Origin: Hygrocybe punicea
Taxonomy: Eukaryota > Basidiomycota > Agaricomycetes > Agaricales > Hygrophoraceae
DNA length: 64,000 bases
NCBI GenBank assembly: GCA_963556145.1
Contig: OY744463.1
Span: 6,014,001 to 6,078,000 of the forward strand
Reading direction: 5' to 3'
The translations under genes and the position numbers were made by a program. How positions within the stretch are numbered: the stretch's first letter is position 1; each line of letters starts with the position of its first letter. The notes under the pieces were generated by a model. The model worked only from the letters and a program-made list of their open reading frames with translations, had not been told where the DNA came from and did no database searches. Positions 11,790 through 22,659 of this stretch are shown piece by piece.

Positions 11790-12473
11790 GTAAAAACTTT
11801 GTTACAAGCTGAAAAATGGCCCTGAAAAGGGATCAGGAGGTGTGAAGTTATCAGAATTGTTAGGAGCATTTGGAAGGAATGGGTTTGTGGCCTGCAGAGC
11901 AGAGGAAGTATGAGTAGTTGGAGTAAGAGTGACTGCATCACCAACTGCAGCATTACCCAAGGACAGCTGGAGCTGCTCCATTCACATTACATGAGTCGCC
12001 TTCAACATCTGTATCTGGTGTGCTTCCTTCTCTCGCTCTCACTGATGCTGCATCTCCATTATCTGGGCTTGCTCTTTCAGCTGCTGTGTTTCCTATTCAT
12101 TAGCTGCAGCTGTGGTCATACTTTCATATCATGTGCGCTTACCAGACTGCTCAATGATCTGCCACTCAGGTCTCTTTTCTGCAATGGCAGTATAGGAGCC
12201 CATCATCATTTGACTAGACTCCTTGAATGTCTCATGGCAGAGGCGCTTGTGTGGTGACTTTGAGGGCCCAGATACTAGGGTTAAAGGGGTAGTGGCACAG
12301 CTGGAAAATGATGTCCCAGAGGAGTGTCCTTGACTCACAGTGGAGCCATGGCTAAGGGAAGGAGTAGGGGAGCCATGGCCAAATGAAGGGGTAGGAGAGT
12401 CATGGCCAAATGAAGGGGATGTAGAGCCATGGCCAAATGAATGTGATGAAGAGCCATAACCAAATGACAACAA
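11790..12473 (-). pseudogene. Possible PIF-partner protein (serine-rich, then basic/coiled-coil), decayed
   Basis: An open stretch from 12473 to 12129 begins with repeats of HGSPTPSFG type and continues LCHETFKESSQMMMGSYTAIAEKRPEWQ. Past a stop the same strand can be followed with E/Q-rich residues resembling a C-terminal helix, to about 11790. PIF/Harbinger elements usually carry a second, Myb/SANT-like gene facing the transposase. The position and the low-complexity-plus-helix layout fit, but no Myb motif is readable, so the assignment is tentative. Confidence 0.3.
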
Positions 12474-13379
12474 TGTGGGGCCATGGCCATGGCCAGACTA
12501 ATATAACCATTTCAGGTAAGGTGTGATGGTCACATGTGACCAATCTAACCATATAAGGTAATTTTGATATTATATACTAATTTCTATGCTGATCACAATA
12601 GTGATAGTCACATGTGACCAGTCTAACTATATAAGGTAATTTTATACTATGTGTACTAAATTTGATACTGATAATACTAGTTATTATCACATGTGATCAC
12701 TCTTACTATATAAGAAAATATAAGCAAAAATAGGCTAAACTAAGATGATGTACTATTATTTTTACTTAAAACATAAAATTCAATGTGATATAGCCACATC
12801 ATATATTATCTTATGTGATAATTATATATTTCAAACAAAATCACTTATTAATGTTAGTAACAATAAAAATAAACTTGGAATTTATACTATATATATATAT
12901 GTTTTGCATACAAAACAACAAACAAAGACTTTATTCATATTATGTACACTAGTCTATTCATCAAGTACGGTACTATAATAGAATGTTTACAGGCAACTCT
13001 TGTTTTAGAGACACTGTTCTTATACAGCTTTTAAACCCTGATATCAGATACCACAAAAATAAAACCTAGTGTTGGCTATTATTGTGCAGATTCTCTGAGC
13101 ATCCTTCTGGAGATCAAGAATGGCTGTTTTCTTCTCCAAGCAATTGCTTCATGGCTGAGAGTGTTGCATGATGGTGCAATACAAAATAATATGGTAGAGA
13201 GAAAGTCGATGAAGACTGAAGACACTCCAAAATTAGAATAAAATACCATTATTTGATGTTGTAGAGGTGGAAGGTGGGCTTATCAGAATAATACTATCTC
13301 TCTTATACTATATGTAATATACTTTATGCAATGTAATCTTGTTTCTCAGTTCAGCAAACCACTGGAGAGGAGGAAAAAA

Positions 13380-14660
13380 GACCTTGTTCTTGCCATGCGC
13401 AGCACTAGCCCACCAAATAAGTTATGTCTTTGAAAGGCCATTGAAAGCCGACATCGCAGGGTTGGGCAACACCAGCCCCCAGGTACAAAGTCCATGAGAA
13501 TTGTTGGATGCTTGGTGTACATCCAGTCAAGAAATTCTTCAGAACAGTGGACTGCTCATATGTCAATGGTCCACAGTGATCACTGATCTTGTGGACAGTG
13601 CAGTCTAGTTTTCATTTCCTTGAAATAAGGTGCGAGTATTTCATCCACAAAAAGCTTCATTGTATCCAGTAAGTCTTCATTTCTGAATAGTTGAGACAGA
13701 AACCGGCAGCTATTGCATTGTCATAATCTGTGGAAGTGGGATATGGACATGAGCGATCTGTTAACCCTTGGTAAACAGCCTGGAATGGCAACAAAGTCCC
13801 AGTGCTTGTGATGGTTACCATGATGGTGAGTGCTTGTTTCTCATCACCACTGATCACTGACACTTGTTTTGCACCAATTTCAGCATACATTGGCTTGTCA
13901 CCTGGCACATACAACCATTGTATTTGATCTGAGTTAGCATAGAGCTCGGCTGGGATGTCATATTCCTTCAAAAGGTATGCCTTCCTCATCACTGACTTCT
14001 CACATATATCCTCCCAATTTGCAGGTAATTTGTGGGCAGCATGGGTGCCTTTTCAACAGGTCCAACCCAATGGACTACACAGCCATCTCCTAACAAAATT
14101 GTCGGAGGCACGGAATGTTGAGCCATCATCAAACTGCCATTTCATGATCTCTGGTTCTTCTTGTATGATTGTGGCCAGCATCACACCCCAGACAAAGATC
14201 ACTGTCAGGAGAATACAAGTTTGATGAAGATTAATCAACCTGTCCTTAAGTTTTTGCATGAAGGTATAGTGCCTAGAAAACACCAACATAAGTAGATATC
14301 TGCCACTACTTATGAATCCTCCATGAGGACCACCATTTTAATGACCTGGAGCATTGCTGGCTACCGCTCTCTGGAGAGTAGCATCTGACCACCATAGTTT
14401 TTCACCCAATCTGTCAATCCATCCCTTCACAGTCTCCCTTGTCAATCTGTCGAAAATCTCAGGATTTCACATTTGTGCAATTTTTACAATCCTCGTGGCA
14501 CTCATCTTCTAACCTACAGCTTGGCACACCTGCTCAATAATCCTTCAAGTCACTGGGGAGAACCAATTGTTATATTTTGCACAATATATTTCATGTTTCC
14601 TTTTGCAGCCCTGCAGTTCTCTTTTAACCTCTGTTCCAGCATATGAGCTGGATGTGTCTC
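13380..14660 (-). pseudogene. Pogo-type (DDE_1 superfamily) transposase, decayed
   Basis: The best-preserved part runs 14289-13657: FDDGSTFRASDNFVRRWL, then (after one stop) GTHAAHKLPANWEDICEKS, AYLLKEYDIPAELYANSDQ (first catalytic Asp), GAKQVSVISGDEKQALT and LLPFQAVYQGLTDRSCP. Below 13657 frames shift, but IDIWAVH (second Asp), a VPGG and a CDVG-like segment (third acidic position) remain readable to about 13400. This order of motifs is characteristic of the DDE_1 transposases common in Agaricomycete genomes. Multiple stops and frameshifts rule out function. Confidence 0.75.
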
Positions 14661-14726
14661 TTCTGGCAGGTTCATCCTGGCCTTCTTGGTAGGTACAGAA
14701 CCAGTTAACTCAAAGGGAATGATCTT

Positions 14727-15236
14727 TCATTTGGTACCACCAGGGCTGCGGATCCCCTCAATTTCCTGCCGGTGTTTGCTGTCACAGCATTTATGTTGAT
14801 GAAGTTTGGCTTGCTCTCTCTTTTGGATGCTTTGCTCACTAGCCCCCTCCATCTGGACACCTGAAGCCTGATCTTCAATTAGATCCCTGTCTCTTGCAAG
14901 ATTCTTGTGATATTTCCCCAGGGAGCATGGCTTAAAATAAGCAAGCAGAGGGGCCTTTTTACTGTTTATCGCTGGACGCACTGAGGACTCCATTTGAAAT
15001 TGTGTTGAGTGTGTTTTTGAACTGACGACTTGATCTTTTGTAGATTGCGTGTGGGATGCCATGGTAATACTGTCATCAGATACAGATGAGGACAATGATG
15101 AGTCATCATCGGATACTGAAGATGAGTCATTATGACTAGTCCCATACATAGATCTGACCTCAAGATCTGAGTCCTCATCCTCCACTTCTGAGAGCAGTAC
15201 CCTTGGATCTAGAAGGTGAATTTGATATGGTGACAT
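14727..15236 (-). pseudogene. Acidic/serine-rich linker of the DDE_1/Ulp1 element
   Basis: An open frame of 169 codons between the protease and transposase fragments. It begins MSPYQIHLLDPR, has a strongly acidic, serine-rich region (EDEDSDLEV, SSSVSDDDSSLSSSVSDD), then a basic glutamine-rich stretch (KREQAKLHQHKCCDSKHR) and ends SPGGTK. No known domain is seen. Since protease, linker and transposase lie in order on one strand, they may once have been one long gene or polyprotein; this is inference. Confidence 0.45.
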
Positions 15237-15338
15237 GTCATCTCTAAATGCATCACCCTAATTAATTGTGAGTGAGGTGATCTGACAGTAGATAAGCTAA
15301 CTAACCTGTTTTTCCCAGATGCAAAGCAGCATGCAGAG

Positions 15339-15872
15339 TCATTCTAACACAACATTGGCAGGCTTTATCAATGGGTAGAGTTCCGGAAAGAAGAAATGGC
15401 ATAGGGCATTCCATTCAAGGAGTCTGCATGAGAAAGTATCAAGTTGATGTGTGATTGGTAGATGATTGTAGGTGAAATGGACTGATGTGTACATGAATGT
15501 CCACCATTCTAGCATGTCTTTAAGCTTCAACTCCATCTTGCAACCCAAGAAATCACCATGCCAGATGGTATGGGTGTGAAAATCCAAAATGATGGCAACC
15601 CAGTGACTCTCATGTGAATTCACTATGGCTCTGAGGTATGTTTGGCATCATAATGATAGTGACTGTCCTGTAAGATGTATTAATCCCTTGTGAAGGCTTG
15701 TGCCTTCAGACGATGCTTTGAATAGACCATGGATAAATTCCACAGTCGCAATCACGACACCTTTTTGGTTGGAATGGTTTTTGACAAGATCTTGCCATAA
15801 AAGATCAAGCATTTGTGCTTCATTTGTGGTGGTCAGCCATGCTGTTGTTGCATATTTATGCAAGTGAATCAT
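15339..15872 (-). pseudogene. Ulp1-like (C48) cysteine protease domain, broken by TGA
   Basis: One frame runs from 15872 to 15339 with a single TGA at 15650-15648. The N-terminal part has TAWLTTTNEAQMLDLLWQDL, resembling the start of Ulp1 domains. The second part keeps all four catalytic positions: His in SHWVAI, Asp in HGDFLG, Gln in THQLDTFS and Cys in DTFSCRLL, with NALCHFF after it. Ulp1 proteases cleave SUMO-like proteins; in transposons their role is unproven. The gene is truncated upstream by an LTR-element fragment at 15888. Confidence 0.7.
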
Positions 15873-15887
15873 ATCTTCTTTCTCTGT

Positions 15888-17150
15888 AGTAGTGGTTGTG
15901 CCTGACAGCTATTGCGCAGCTGGAATTTTCTCTCAATTCTCAGCCATATGATACTCGAGCTACCCCCCAGTGCTCTCGTTCAACCCACCAACACCCTGCA
16001 TTGCTCCCAATATGCAGGTGCAACCCATTTTGAGCACCTAGCCCCATGCCACCTCACCTCATTTGTGCCCCGTTGCACACCATTCTGAGGTCCAGGAAGA
16101 CCCCCCACTGACTTCATTCTATGTTTTATGGCCCCACCCCACGTCACCTCAAGAGTGCCGTTGACCCCATTTTTTGACACCTAATGACCCACTGGCGTTT
16201 TGCCACATCTTCATTTTCAACCCCCCACTTTTCGTGTATCCTGGCCCAACCCACCTCCTTTCAACTCCCATACCTGCATTCAACACCCAGCCTTCACATT
16301 CATCACCCCAAATGAGCCCCACCGTGCTCTTCAACACCCCGGTGACACACCATGTCAGCATCGCGCAGACCCATCCTGTCAGCACCCCTGACCCCATGTT
16401 GACTCACCAACCTCACACCACACCCATTCGTCATCCCAGAGCACCTCGCATCTCACCAACACCCTGAACGGGCCATCCCTGGCGTTTCATACCCTAATGC
16501 CCAACACACGCCATGCCATGTCAACATTCTGCGACCCCATTTCCCACAGATCCCCACCCCAACCCACGCTCATCCAACCCCCAGCACCCACGTTCCACAT
16601 GCCAGAGCCACCCATTGCACTCCATTACCCCAAACGAGACTGCCCTCCCCTTCTTGGCGACCCAACAACCACGCTACATCATCCACACCTGGCCTCATTT
16701 TTTCAACAGCCCACAGGTTCAGGCATGTTTAACCACCCACATTTAATGCCTACATTCCCCCAACACCCTCCAACACCCTGAAAGAACCACCCCCACCATT
16801 TCTGGACCCGAACTGCCATCTCGCGTCACCACCCACAACCACCTACTCCAGCGTCCCCACCCCACGCGCATGTCCACCAGGACCACGACCTTGTTCCTGA
16901 CCCCTTGCGACCCCACCAGCACCTTCCAGAGCCCCACACAAAGAGATCCCTCGATGCCAGCGCCAGCTCTAGCACCCTAGTACATATTCCTTTCCCCTAT
17001 TTCTTCTATCTTTATCTCTTCCTCTCTGTTTCCTCTTCCTCAGTTCCCTTTCATTAGTCTCTCCCTCAGCTTATTTAGTCTCCCTTTCTCTCTATTCACA
17101 TCTGTCTCCCCCACAACTCAGTTTTACAAATTTTTCTATGCCCTTGATCT
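15888..17150 (+). mobile_element. 5' fragment of a short-LTR element (family B/C)
   Basis: It opens with TGTAGTAGTGGTTGTGCCTG, close to the first bases of the LTR at 26971, but the rest of that LTR is missing. The interior is C-rich and matches element B: CTCTCGTTCAACCCACC here versus CTCTCGCTCAGTCCACC near 50550, and a long shared stretch at 16497-16690 versus 57610-57800. A pyrimidine-rich tract fills 16985-17110. Open frames here are by-products of C-richness and match no protein. No target duplication was found. Confidence 0.55.
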
Positions 17151-18146
17151 GTCACCTGGATACCAGACAATACCCAACCACCTCACCCACCGAGTTACCA
17201 GAACTAAATGAGCCCTGAACACCTTTTGCACCTTTGAGAACCCCAGATACAAGAACCTCCAACTTGTTTAGTGGGCCAGTGCTGTGCATGGCATGAACGA
17301 GTTCTTTTTTCCCCCTCCCCACTTTTATGATGAAGTAATCAATCACATTAAATTGCATAAAGCATGTTACATGTGGTATAAGACATATAGCATATGTTGT
17401 ATATTGCCAATTGTTCTAAAAAGCCCACCTTTCACCTTAGCAACATAAAAAGTAGAAAATATCAAACTACATAGCATGTCTTGAGTGTTTATCAACCTCC
17501 TCTCTTTCTGTCATGTGTTCTATGAGCAGCTCCATCATCATGCAATATTCTCAACCATAAAAGAGAGCAACAGGTCAACTGTCAAACACAACTGCCCTCC
17601 AAACAGTATGATAACAATTGACTTACAATATCTCAACCCTACTTCTCTATGACCTTGAATGCTGCACAACAGATGATAACATGAAGACAGCTGTGATTGA
17701 GTGAGCCTATATTGCAAATAACATGAACAAAGTCTTTTTTTTTTTCATTGGAGTATTATTTGTATGATTGTTATGAAGATTAATAAGTGATTTTGCTAGA
17801 AATAGATAATTAGCATATAACATAATATATGTATACAGCAATATCACATTGAATTTTATGTTTTAAGTAAAAATATCAGTATATCATCTGAGTTAAGTTT
17901 ATTTCTGCTTATATAGCTGATATTTCCATATATAGTAACAGTGGTCACATGTGACTATGCCTCATGTGATCAACTCAAAATTTAGCATATATGGTATAAA
18001 ATTACCTTATATAGTTAGACTGGTCACATGTGACTGTCACTATTGTGATCAGCAAAAAAATTACTATATAATATCAAAAATTACCTTATATGGTTAGATT
18101 GGTAAGAGGTGACTGTCACACCTTGCCTGAAATGGTTATATTAGTC
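17151..18146 (-). repeat. Truncated inverted copy of the DDE_1 element end
   Basis: Reading the minus strand from 18146 gives GACTAATATAACCATTTCAGG, the same end as 12496. Similarity to 12496-13430 continues through the TCACATGTGA palindromes and the ATAAAATTCAATGTGATAT stretch to the CATGGCA...GTTCTTTTTTCC segment at 17280-17320, which corresponds to the transposase 3' end at 13370-13420. It is therefore an opposite-facing second copy cut off near 17150. A TTAATT microsatellite follows nearby (18370-18391). Confidence 0.6.
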
Positions 18147-18539
18147 AGCAGCTCAATTTTCAGCTGATTCTGATAAGAATTGAGGCTGATATGAATATTT
18201 TGAATATATTTTGGAGGTAATTTGTCTTTTCTGAGGCAACCCATATTTAGATGCTTATGTAAGCTTGTCCACACATAGCCCCAACTGTAGCTGATTTTCC
18301 AATATCAGAAGTAGAATCATACCTCTTGCCCGAAAAAGTTTTCTCTATAGGTGATGCACAAACATTACTTAATTAATTAATTAATTAATTATGAACCCTC
18401 ACTGAAACAGGTCTGATAAAGAACGAGTCTTTTAATAAATTAAAAGAACTCGTAACACAAGAACTGCAAACCGAGAACTCATGATATGAGAACCGCAAGA
18501 CATCAGTTTGGTCATCTACCACCACCATTTTTCGATCGA
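18147..18539. other. AT-rich spacer and tail of a short-LTR element
   Basis: No gene is seen. From about 18510 the sequence TTTGGTCATCTACCACCACC matches a unit repeated at about 26790, 58019 and 58114 upstream of 3' LTRs. This suggests that element E landed in the tail of element C. The E target duplication TCGA is at 18536-18539. Confidence 0.5.
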
Positions 18540-18671
18540 TGTAGAGGGTCGACGTCCCTCTGAGTCCGTATCATCAATATATCACGAATCCGGACCAACC
18601 CGATGCCGCCATTCGACTTGCATTCGAACCCGACGTAACCCGACGCAACCCGACGTGACGTGACGTGACGT

Positions 18672-18798
18672 TGTAGTAGGTAGTCACGTGACTGTTGGAT
18701 TACCTAGTTTAGTCATGTAGTAGATAGTCATCCTTATCCTACGAGATCCCTGCTTTCCTTGAGCCTGCGACTAGCTCAGGACTCCCCTGCCTAGTCCA
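18672..18798 (+). repeat. 5' LTR of element A
   Basis: 127 bp, TGTAGTAGG...GCCTAGTCCA, identical to 21108-21234. Contains a TCACGTGAC palindrome shared with the other short LTRs of the window. Confidence 0.93.
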
Positions 18799-18800
18799 CC

Positions 18801-18825
18801 TGGTGATGAGATCGTGATTCGAACC
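18801..18825 (+). other. Primer-binding site of element A
   Basis: It begins TGGTGATGAGATCGTGATTC and continues GAACC. The complement is a tRNA 3' half ending in CCA, with the invariant T-loop TTCGAAT exactly 16 bases before the end. Complementarity thus may reach into the T-loop, longer than the usual 12-18 bases. Elements B and D start the same way. Confidence 0.7.
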
Positions 18826-19192
18826 CTGCCAAAGCTCCAGTCCTTTTGTCTTAGCCATTTTCGAGCAAGATTTATCACAGCATTCAACTTCCTCACCAAA
18901 CGCGAGTCTACAGCCAAAGTCCCACCAAACACGAGCCACAGCGAAAGTTCCCTCACACACAAGTTCTACCCTACAAGAGTTTTCCCAACACAGCCCCAAC
19001 GCGAGAGTTTTCCCCACAAGCCGTCACCAAACACGAGTCACCGAGTCCCTACACGAGAGTTTCCCCCCACGAGCTGCCATCAAACACGAGTTTTCGCCCA
19101 GAAGTCCGATACGAAAAAGTCCTTCCCTTACACGAGTTACCCCAACACACGAGCTTCCACTATATCCTGCTGCAATTATTTCACCTACTATC

Positions 19193-20983
19193 ATGCCAGG
19201 ACCTAGCAATAACAAGAGAACTACGAAGAAAGCCGCTAAGACTACAAAAAACCGTGCAACCGCAGATACCACAGCACCAACGGCACCCATGGAGGTGACA
19301 AACGACACGGTACAACCTGACAACGAAGACGTCAAAAGCTCACCCGAGGACGGTGCAATTATGCACGTCAAAAACTTACAGGCATTAATGCTGTCAGTAT
19401 TCGAAGATGGCAAACTCGAAGGATTCAAAGAGGGAAAAGATGCAGGCCTCAACGAAGGACACCGCATCGGTTTCGAAGAAGGAAAAAAGGTCGGTCAAAA
19501 TCATACTGAAGAAATCATCAAAAAGGCATATAGACGAGGAGAATCGAACGGCCAACGAAATGAGCAGAAGAGATGGACCACAGCAGGGCACGCTGAACAC
19601 GGCGAATGCAACGCCGGACGGAAACCACGCGTCAACAGCACTACCCAGACAGATGCCGGGACACAAGCACCCAATGAAGTCTACGCAACCACCACTACAC
19701 AAACGGAAACAGCACTGAGACTACGCGCATCCACATCAACACAAACGACACCGACAGCTGGCGTATCCGTGGCAACCCAGCACGAACCACCAACCCAAAC
19801 GGACCCACCGTCGCACGAAAGTGAGTCCCAGCACGCCCCAACTTCACTAAAAACGACGGCCGCTACACCGGACAGCGCCGCGCCACCAAAAAGCACGACG
19901 ACGAGGCACCTGCAAGTCCCCACGCGTCCACCCTCATCAAAAGCAACTACACCCGCAACCGAACGCGCCACGTCGTTGTCAAGCACCCAAACGGATCCAA
20001 CCCCGCGTGAAAACGCGTCCCAGCACGCACCAGCACGCCCACCCTCACCAAAAACGACGCCCGCTGCACCAGAACGCGCCACGTCATCACCCACTGCCCC
20101 AACGCGTACCCCATCGCCCGATATTCAACGAGAGACGCGTCACACGTCGACACCCACCCAAACGGCCCCACATTTGCGCGGGAACGCGCCCCAACGCATC
20201 CCAACACACCCACCTGCTCAAGAACCAACACCCCCGCAACAAAACGCGTCCAGACGCGTCTCAGACTGCAAATCCACCACGCCGGCACCAATGCCTAACC
20301 AGTCCACGCCCACGCCCGCCCAAAACCACGACGTCGCCGCCGAGACGTCTCAAGTGAGAACCCCGAGGCCAAACAACGTCGAGACGCGAGCAAACGTACA
20401 CGAGAGGCCGGAGGAGGCGAAATACATAAATACAAACGACGCACCAAGGGAGGCGGAGACGAATGAGCGAGACGAGACAAGGACGAACGCGGAGACGCAT
20501 GAGAAAACACAACGAGAGCCCGAGAACGGCTCGAAATGTACGTTCACGCTCACCAGCCCATGCACTGACATCCCCTCGAGGACGGCCCATGCCCGAAGCC
20601 CCGTACTTGCACCCACGCGATTTGACTGGGCCGAAGACGCCGCCACAATCCCACTCCACCCCGCCTTCGCAACCATATACCCACCCCGCGATCTTTCGGC
20701 CCTCCGTTCCAACTCACGACGACCATTCGCCACTTTACAGCGCCGTATACGACGACCACGTATACAACCCCAGACCCGACGCACCTTTGAAAAACCTTAT
20801 GGTCCCATGTTCACACGAAGCCACCCGTCTGGCATTGCATCTGGACGACCCATTATTACCAAGCCCCTTAGCCCACCCAAGCCTACCTCATTTGATTCCG
20901 AGCACCTCGACTGGGATCGCAATCCCCGACTTTGTGACTTGAGTAGAGCACTTCAGGCCCTAGGTTGGATCAGGCCAGCTTAG
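19193..20983 (+). CDS. Unrecognised 596-aa protein of LTR element A
   Basis: One uninterrupted frame from MPGPSNNKR. Residues 1-25 are strongly basic. Residues about 75-125 carry a charged helical stretch with glycine at regular spacing (EDGKLEGFKEGKDAGLNEGH, then IGFEEGKKVGQ). Residues about 145-430 are low-complexity T/P/S/A-rich with many TQT(D/E) motifs (STQTD, TTQTE). A basic/aromatic C-terminal part (about 490-596) contains FDWAEDAATIPLHP and ends SRALQALGWIRPA. No zinc knuckle, protease or polymerase motif is present. As the only ORF of a non-autonomous LTR element it could be a gag-like or packaging protein; this is inference. Its frame is complete and the LTRs identical, so it is probably functional. 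Confidence 0.65.
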   Translation: MPGPSNNKRTTKKAAKTTKNRATADTTAPTAPMEVTNDTVQPDNEDVKSSPEDGAIMHVKNLQALMLSVFEDGKLEGFKEGKDAGLNEGHRIGFEEGKKVGQNHTEEIIKKAYRRGESNGQRNEQKRWTTAGHAEHGECNAGRKPRVNSTTQTDAGTQAPNEVYATTTTQTETALRLRASTSTQTTPTAGVSVATQHEPPTQTDPPSHESESQHAPTSLKTTAATPDSAAPPKSTTTRHLQVPTRPPSSKATTPATERATSLSSTQTDPTPRENASQHAPARPPSPKTTPAAPERATSSPTAPTRTPSPDIQRETRHTSTPTQTAPHLRGNAPQRIPTHPPAQEPTPPQQNASRRVSDCKSTTPAPMPNQSTPTPAQNHDVAAETSQVRTPRPNNVETRANVHERPEEAKYINTNDAPREAETNERDETRTNAETHEKTQREPENGSKCTFTLTSPCTDIPSRTAHARSPVLAPTRFDWAEDAATIPLHPAFATIYPPRDLSALRSNSRRPFATLQRRIRRPRIQPQTRRTFEKPYGPMFTRSHPSGIASGRPIITKPLSPPKPTSFDSEHLDWDRNPRLCDLSRALQALGWIRPA

Positions 20984-21107
20984 TGTCAGTTTTTGTGTTG
21001 TTTTTGTTTTTGCTTGCAGCAGTTTTTGTGTTTTTCTTTTTTGGTTTTGTTTCTGTGCTCCTTTTCATGTCGCGACGAGGACGTCGCTTTGTTTTGAGGG
21101 GGGAAGA

Positions 21108-21234
21108 TGTAGTAGGTAGTCACGTGACTGTTGGATTACCTAGTTTAGTCATGTAGTAGATAGTCATCCTTATCCTACGAGATCCCTGCTTTCCTTGAGC
21201 CTGCGACTAGCTCAGGACTCCCCTGCCTAGTCCA
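21108..21234 (+). repeat. 3' LTR of element A with preceding polypurine tract
   Basis: 127 bp, identical to the 5' LTR. The polypurine tract GAGGGGGGAAGA (21096-21107) directly precedes TGTAGTAGG, as expected for plus-strand priming. Confidence 0.93.
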
Positions 21235-22013
21235 ACGTGACCCGACGTGACCGACATAACCCGACGTATGCCGCTTCGTCACAGCCGCTCTCAGACCAAA
21301 TCTGGCAGCCTCAAACGCCTCGGAGTTCCAATTCCAGGAGATGGATCTCTTCGGACTCAATCCCCGACTTCGGATTTACTTTATTTATGCATCCCCTCGT
21401 CCTTTCGGAGATATGTAGGACTTTCTAGATCTTTTCCTTGCATATTCGTTTTCCCCTCCATTTCCTGTCTTCGTTGCTTTGCAACCCCCCTTTCCACATC
21501 CCCATTCCAACCTTTCTTTGTAGCTTACCATCGGCCGAAGTAGACACGTCCGAAAGTAGATTACTGTTTCCTGTACTATAAAAACGGTCCCCGACGACTG
21601 TACAAAATAAGATACCCTTAGTCCCCATTTCCCTTTAGTCAGAATCACCTTTTAATCCCTTCAAATGCTCGTCCACGTAGATCCTTAGTTTTTATAGTTC
21701 ACTTCGTCGTCTTTATCGTTGTTTCCGTATATTCGTTCATCGTTTCCGACCCGACCCGACCCGACCCGCCGTACCCGACATCGTCGGCATCGTCGGGTTC
21801 TTTATTATTTGTCCGTTTTCACTCCGTTCATCGCCGGCTTCGTCGTTATTAGTCCAGTTTTACGCGGCGGCTTTACTTTTACTAACATTCCCTTCTTTTT
21901 ACTTCTATTCCCGACACTGATTTATCCAGTCACTTCTATGCTGACACCCTCTGGTTAGGATCTTTATTATTTCTTATATAGTTCCGAAGCCACCAAGAAC
22001 CCGCATCTACATC

Positions 22014-22030
22014 TGGAGCCCACCGCGAGG
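22014..22030 (+). other. Putative primer-binding site of element E
   Basis: Two bases after the 5' LTR the sequence is TGGAGCCCACCGCGAGG. It begins TGG, complementary to a tRNA 3'-CCA end. The primer tRNA was not identified. Confidence 0.45.
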
Positions 22031-22659
22031 ATAATTCAGTGTCAAGAAACATTCATTTCATAGCCCCTCATTTCCTTTCGTCATCTCGAAACAAGCCTTG
22101 CTGCAGCACTTTACACATCCGACACCCGTTACCCGACTTCTTTACATTCGACACCCAACGTTCCGACATCCACTCGCCAACTATCACACTATCATTTGGG
22201 TTTGATTCTCATACTATTTTCTCTTCTTTGACAACTACAATTGTTCAGTTTCACGTACAACTTCGAACCCGCTCTTGTGCGGCCGACCCAGCGGCCGTTT
22301 ACCGCTTTAGGAAACTTGCACAGCCACGACCCAATACACACTTTGTCGACTCGACGTCTCGATCCCCGTCACATCCACCATCCACACTCGTTTTTACAAC
22401 CCCAACGCACTCGGAATTCCACTCCCCACCGATAACCGTCGAAAAACCGCGACCGGAAAGCCCCAACGACCCGCCCACCAGCACTCGCGCGTCAAACACG
22501 ACTCGGAACAGACGGAGCGCCGTGCAACGGGTTTAGCCTGTGCACCCCCAGCCGCTCGCGTCTAAGAACTCGCACTTGTCACCGAATACAAGCCCTGACA
22601 CGCCCCCATCGTCTGAGCCCGCGAAGTTACCAGCAAAACACGTCAGCGCCTTTCACGAG

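Larger units (their letters stand above)
12496..15887 (-). mobile_element. DDE_1/Ulp1 DNA transposon, left end and coding part (fragment)
   Basis: The left terminus is GACTAATATAACCATTTCAGG at 12496. On the minus strand follow, from the far side, a Ulp1-like protease (15872-15339), an acidic/serine-rich linker (15236-14727) and a pogo-type DDE transposase (about 14660-13380). About 900 bp of AT-rich sequence lies between the transposase and the left end, with repeated TCACATGTGA palindromes (12530-12700). The terminal sequence recurs inverted at 18146, but that arm belongs to another truncated copy. The real right end is not identified. No target duplication could be recognised. Confidence 0.55.
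18672..21234 (+). mobile_element. Short-LTR retroelement A, non-autonomous, one ORF
   Basis: Two identical 127-bp LTRs (TGTAGTAGG...CTAGTCCA) flank an internal region holding one 596-codon ORF and no pol. Target duplication is ACGT (18668-18671 and 21235-21238). A primer-binding site lies 2 bp after the 5' LTR and a polypurine tract (GAGGGGGGAAGA) directly before the 3' LTR. It sits inside the 5' LTR of E, whose 3' LTR shows the empty site. Identical LTRs mean a very recent insertion, so an active helper probably exists or existed recently. Confidence 0.95.
18540..22011 (+). repeat. 5' LTR of element E, split by element A
   Basis: LTR parts are 18540-18671 and 21239-22011, with element A and one copy of ACGT between. 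The sequence matches the intact 3' LTR nearly base for base, including CGTACCCGACATCGTCGGC. A TATA-like TACTATAAAAACG near 21575 could be the promoter of the element; this is unproven. Confidence 0.9.

Noticed and set aside
18801..18830. Possible tRNA gene because of CCA- and T-loop-like sequence
   Set aside because: Only the 3' half is present, the T-stem would not pair, and it lies exactly at a primer-binding position after an LTR.
21237..21958. Short frames repeated identically at 25932-26653
   Set aside because: They lie in the two LTRs of element E; duplication reflects the LTRs, not a gene pair.
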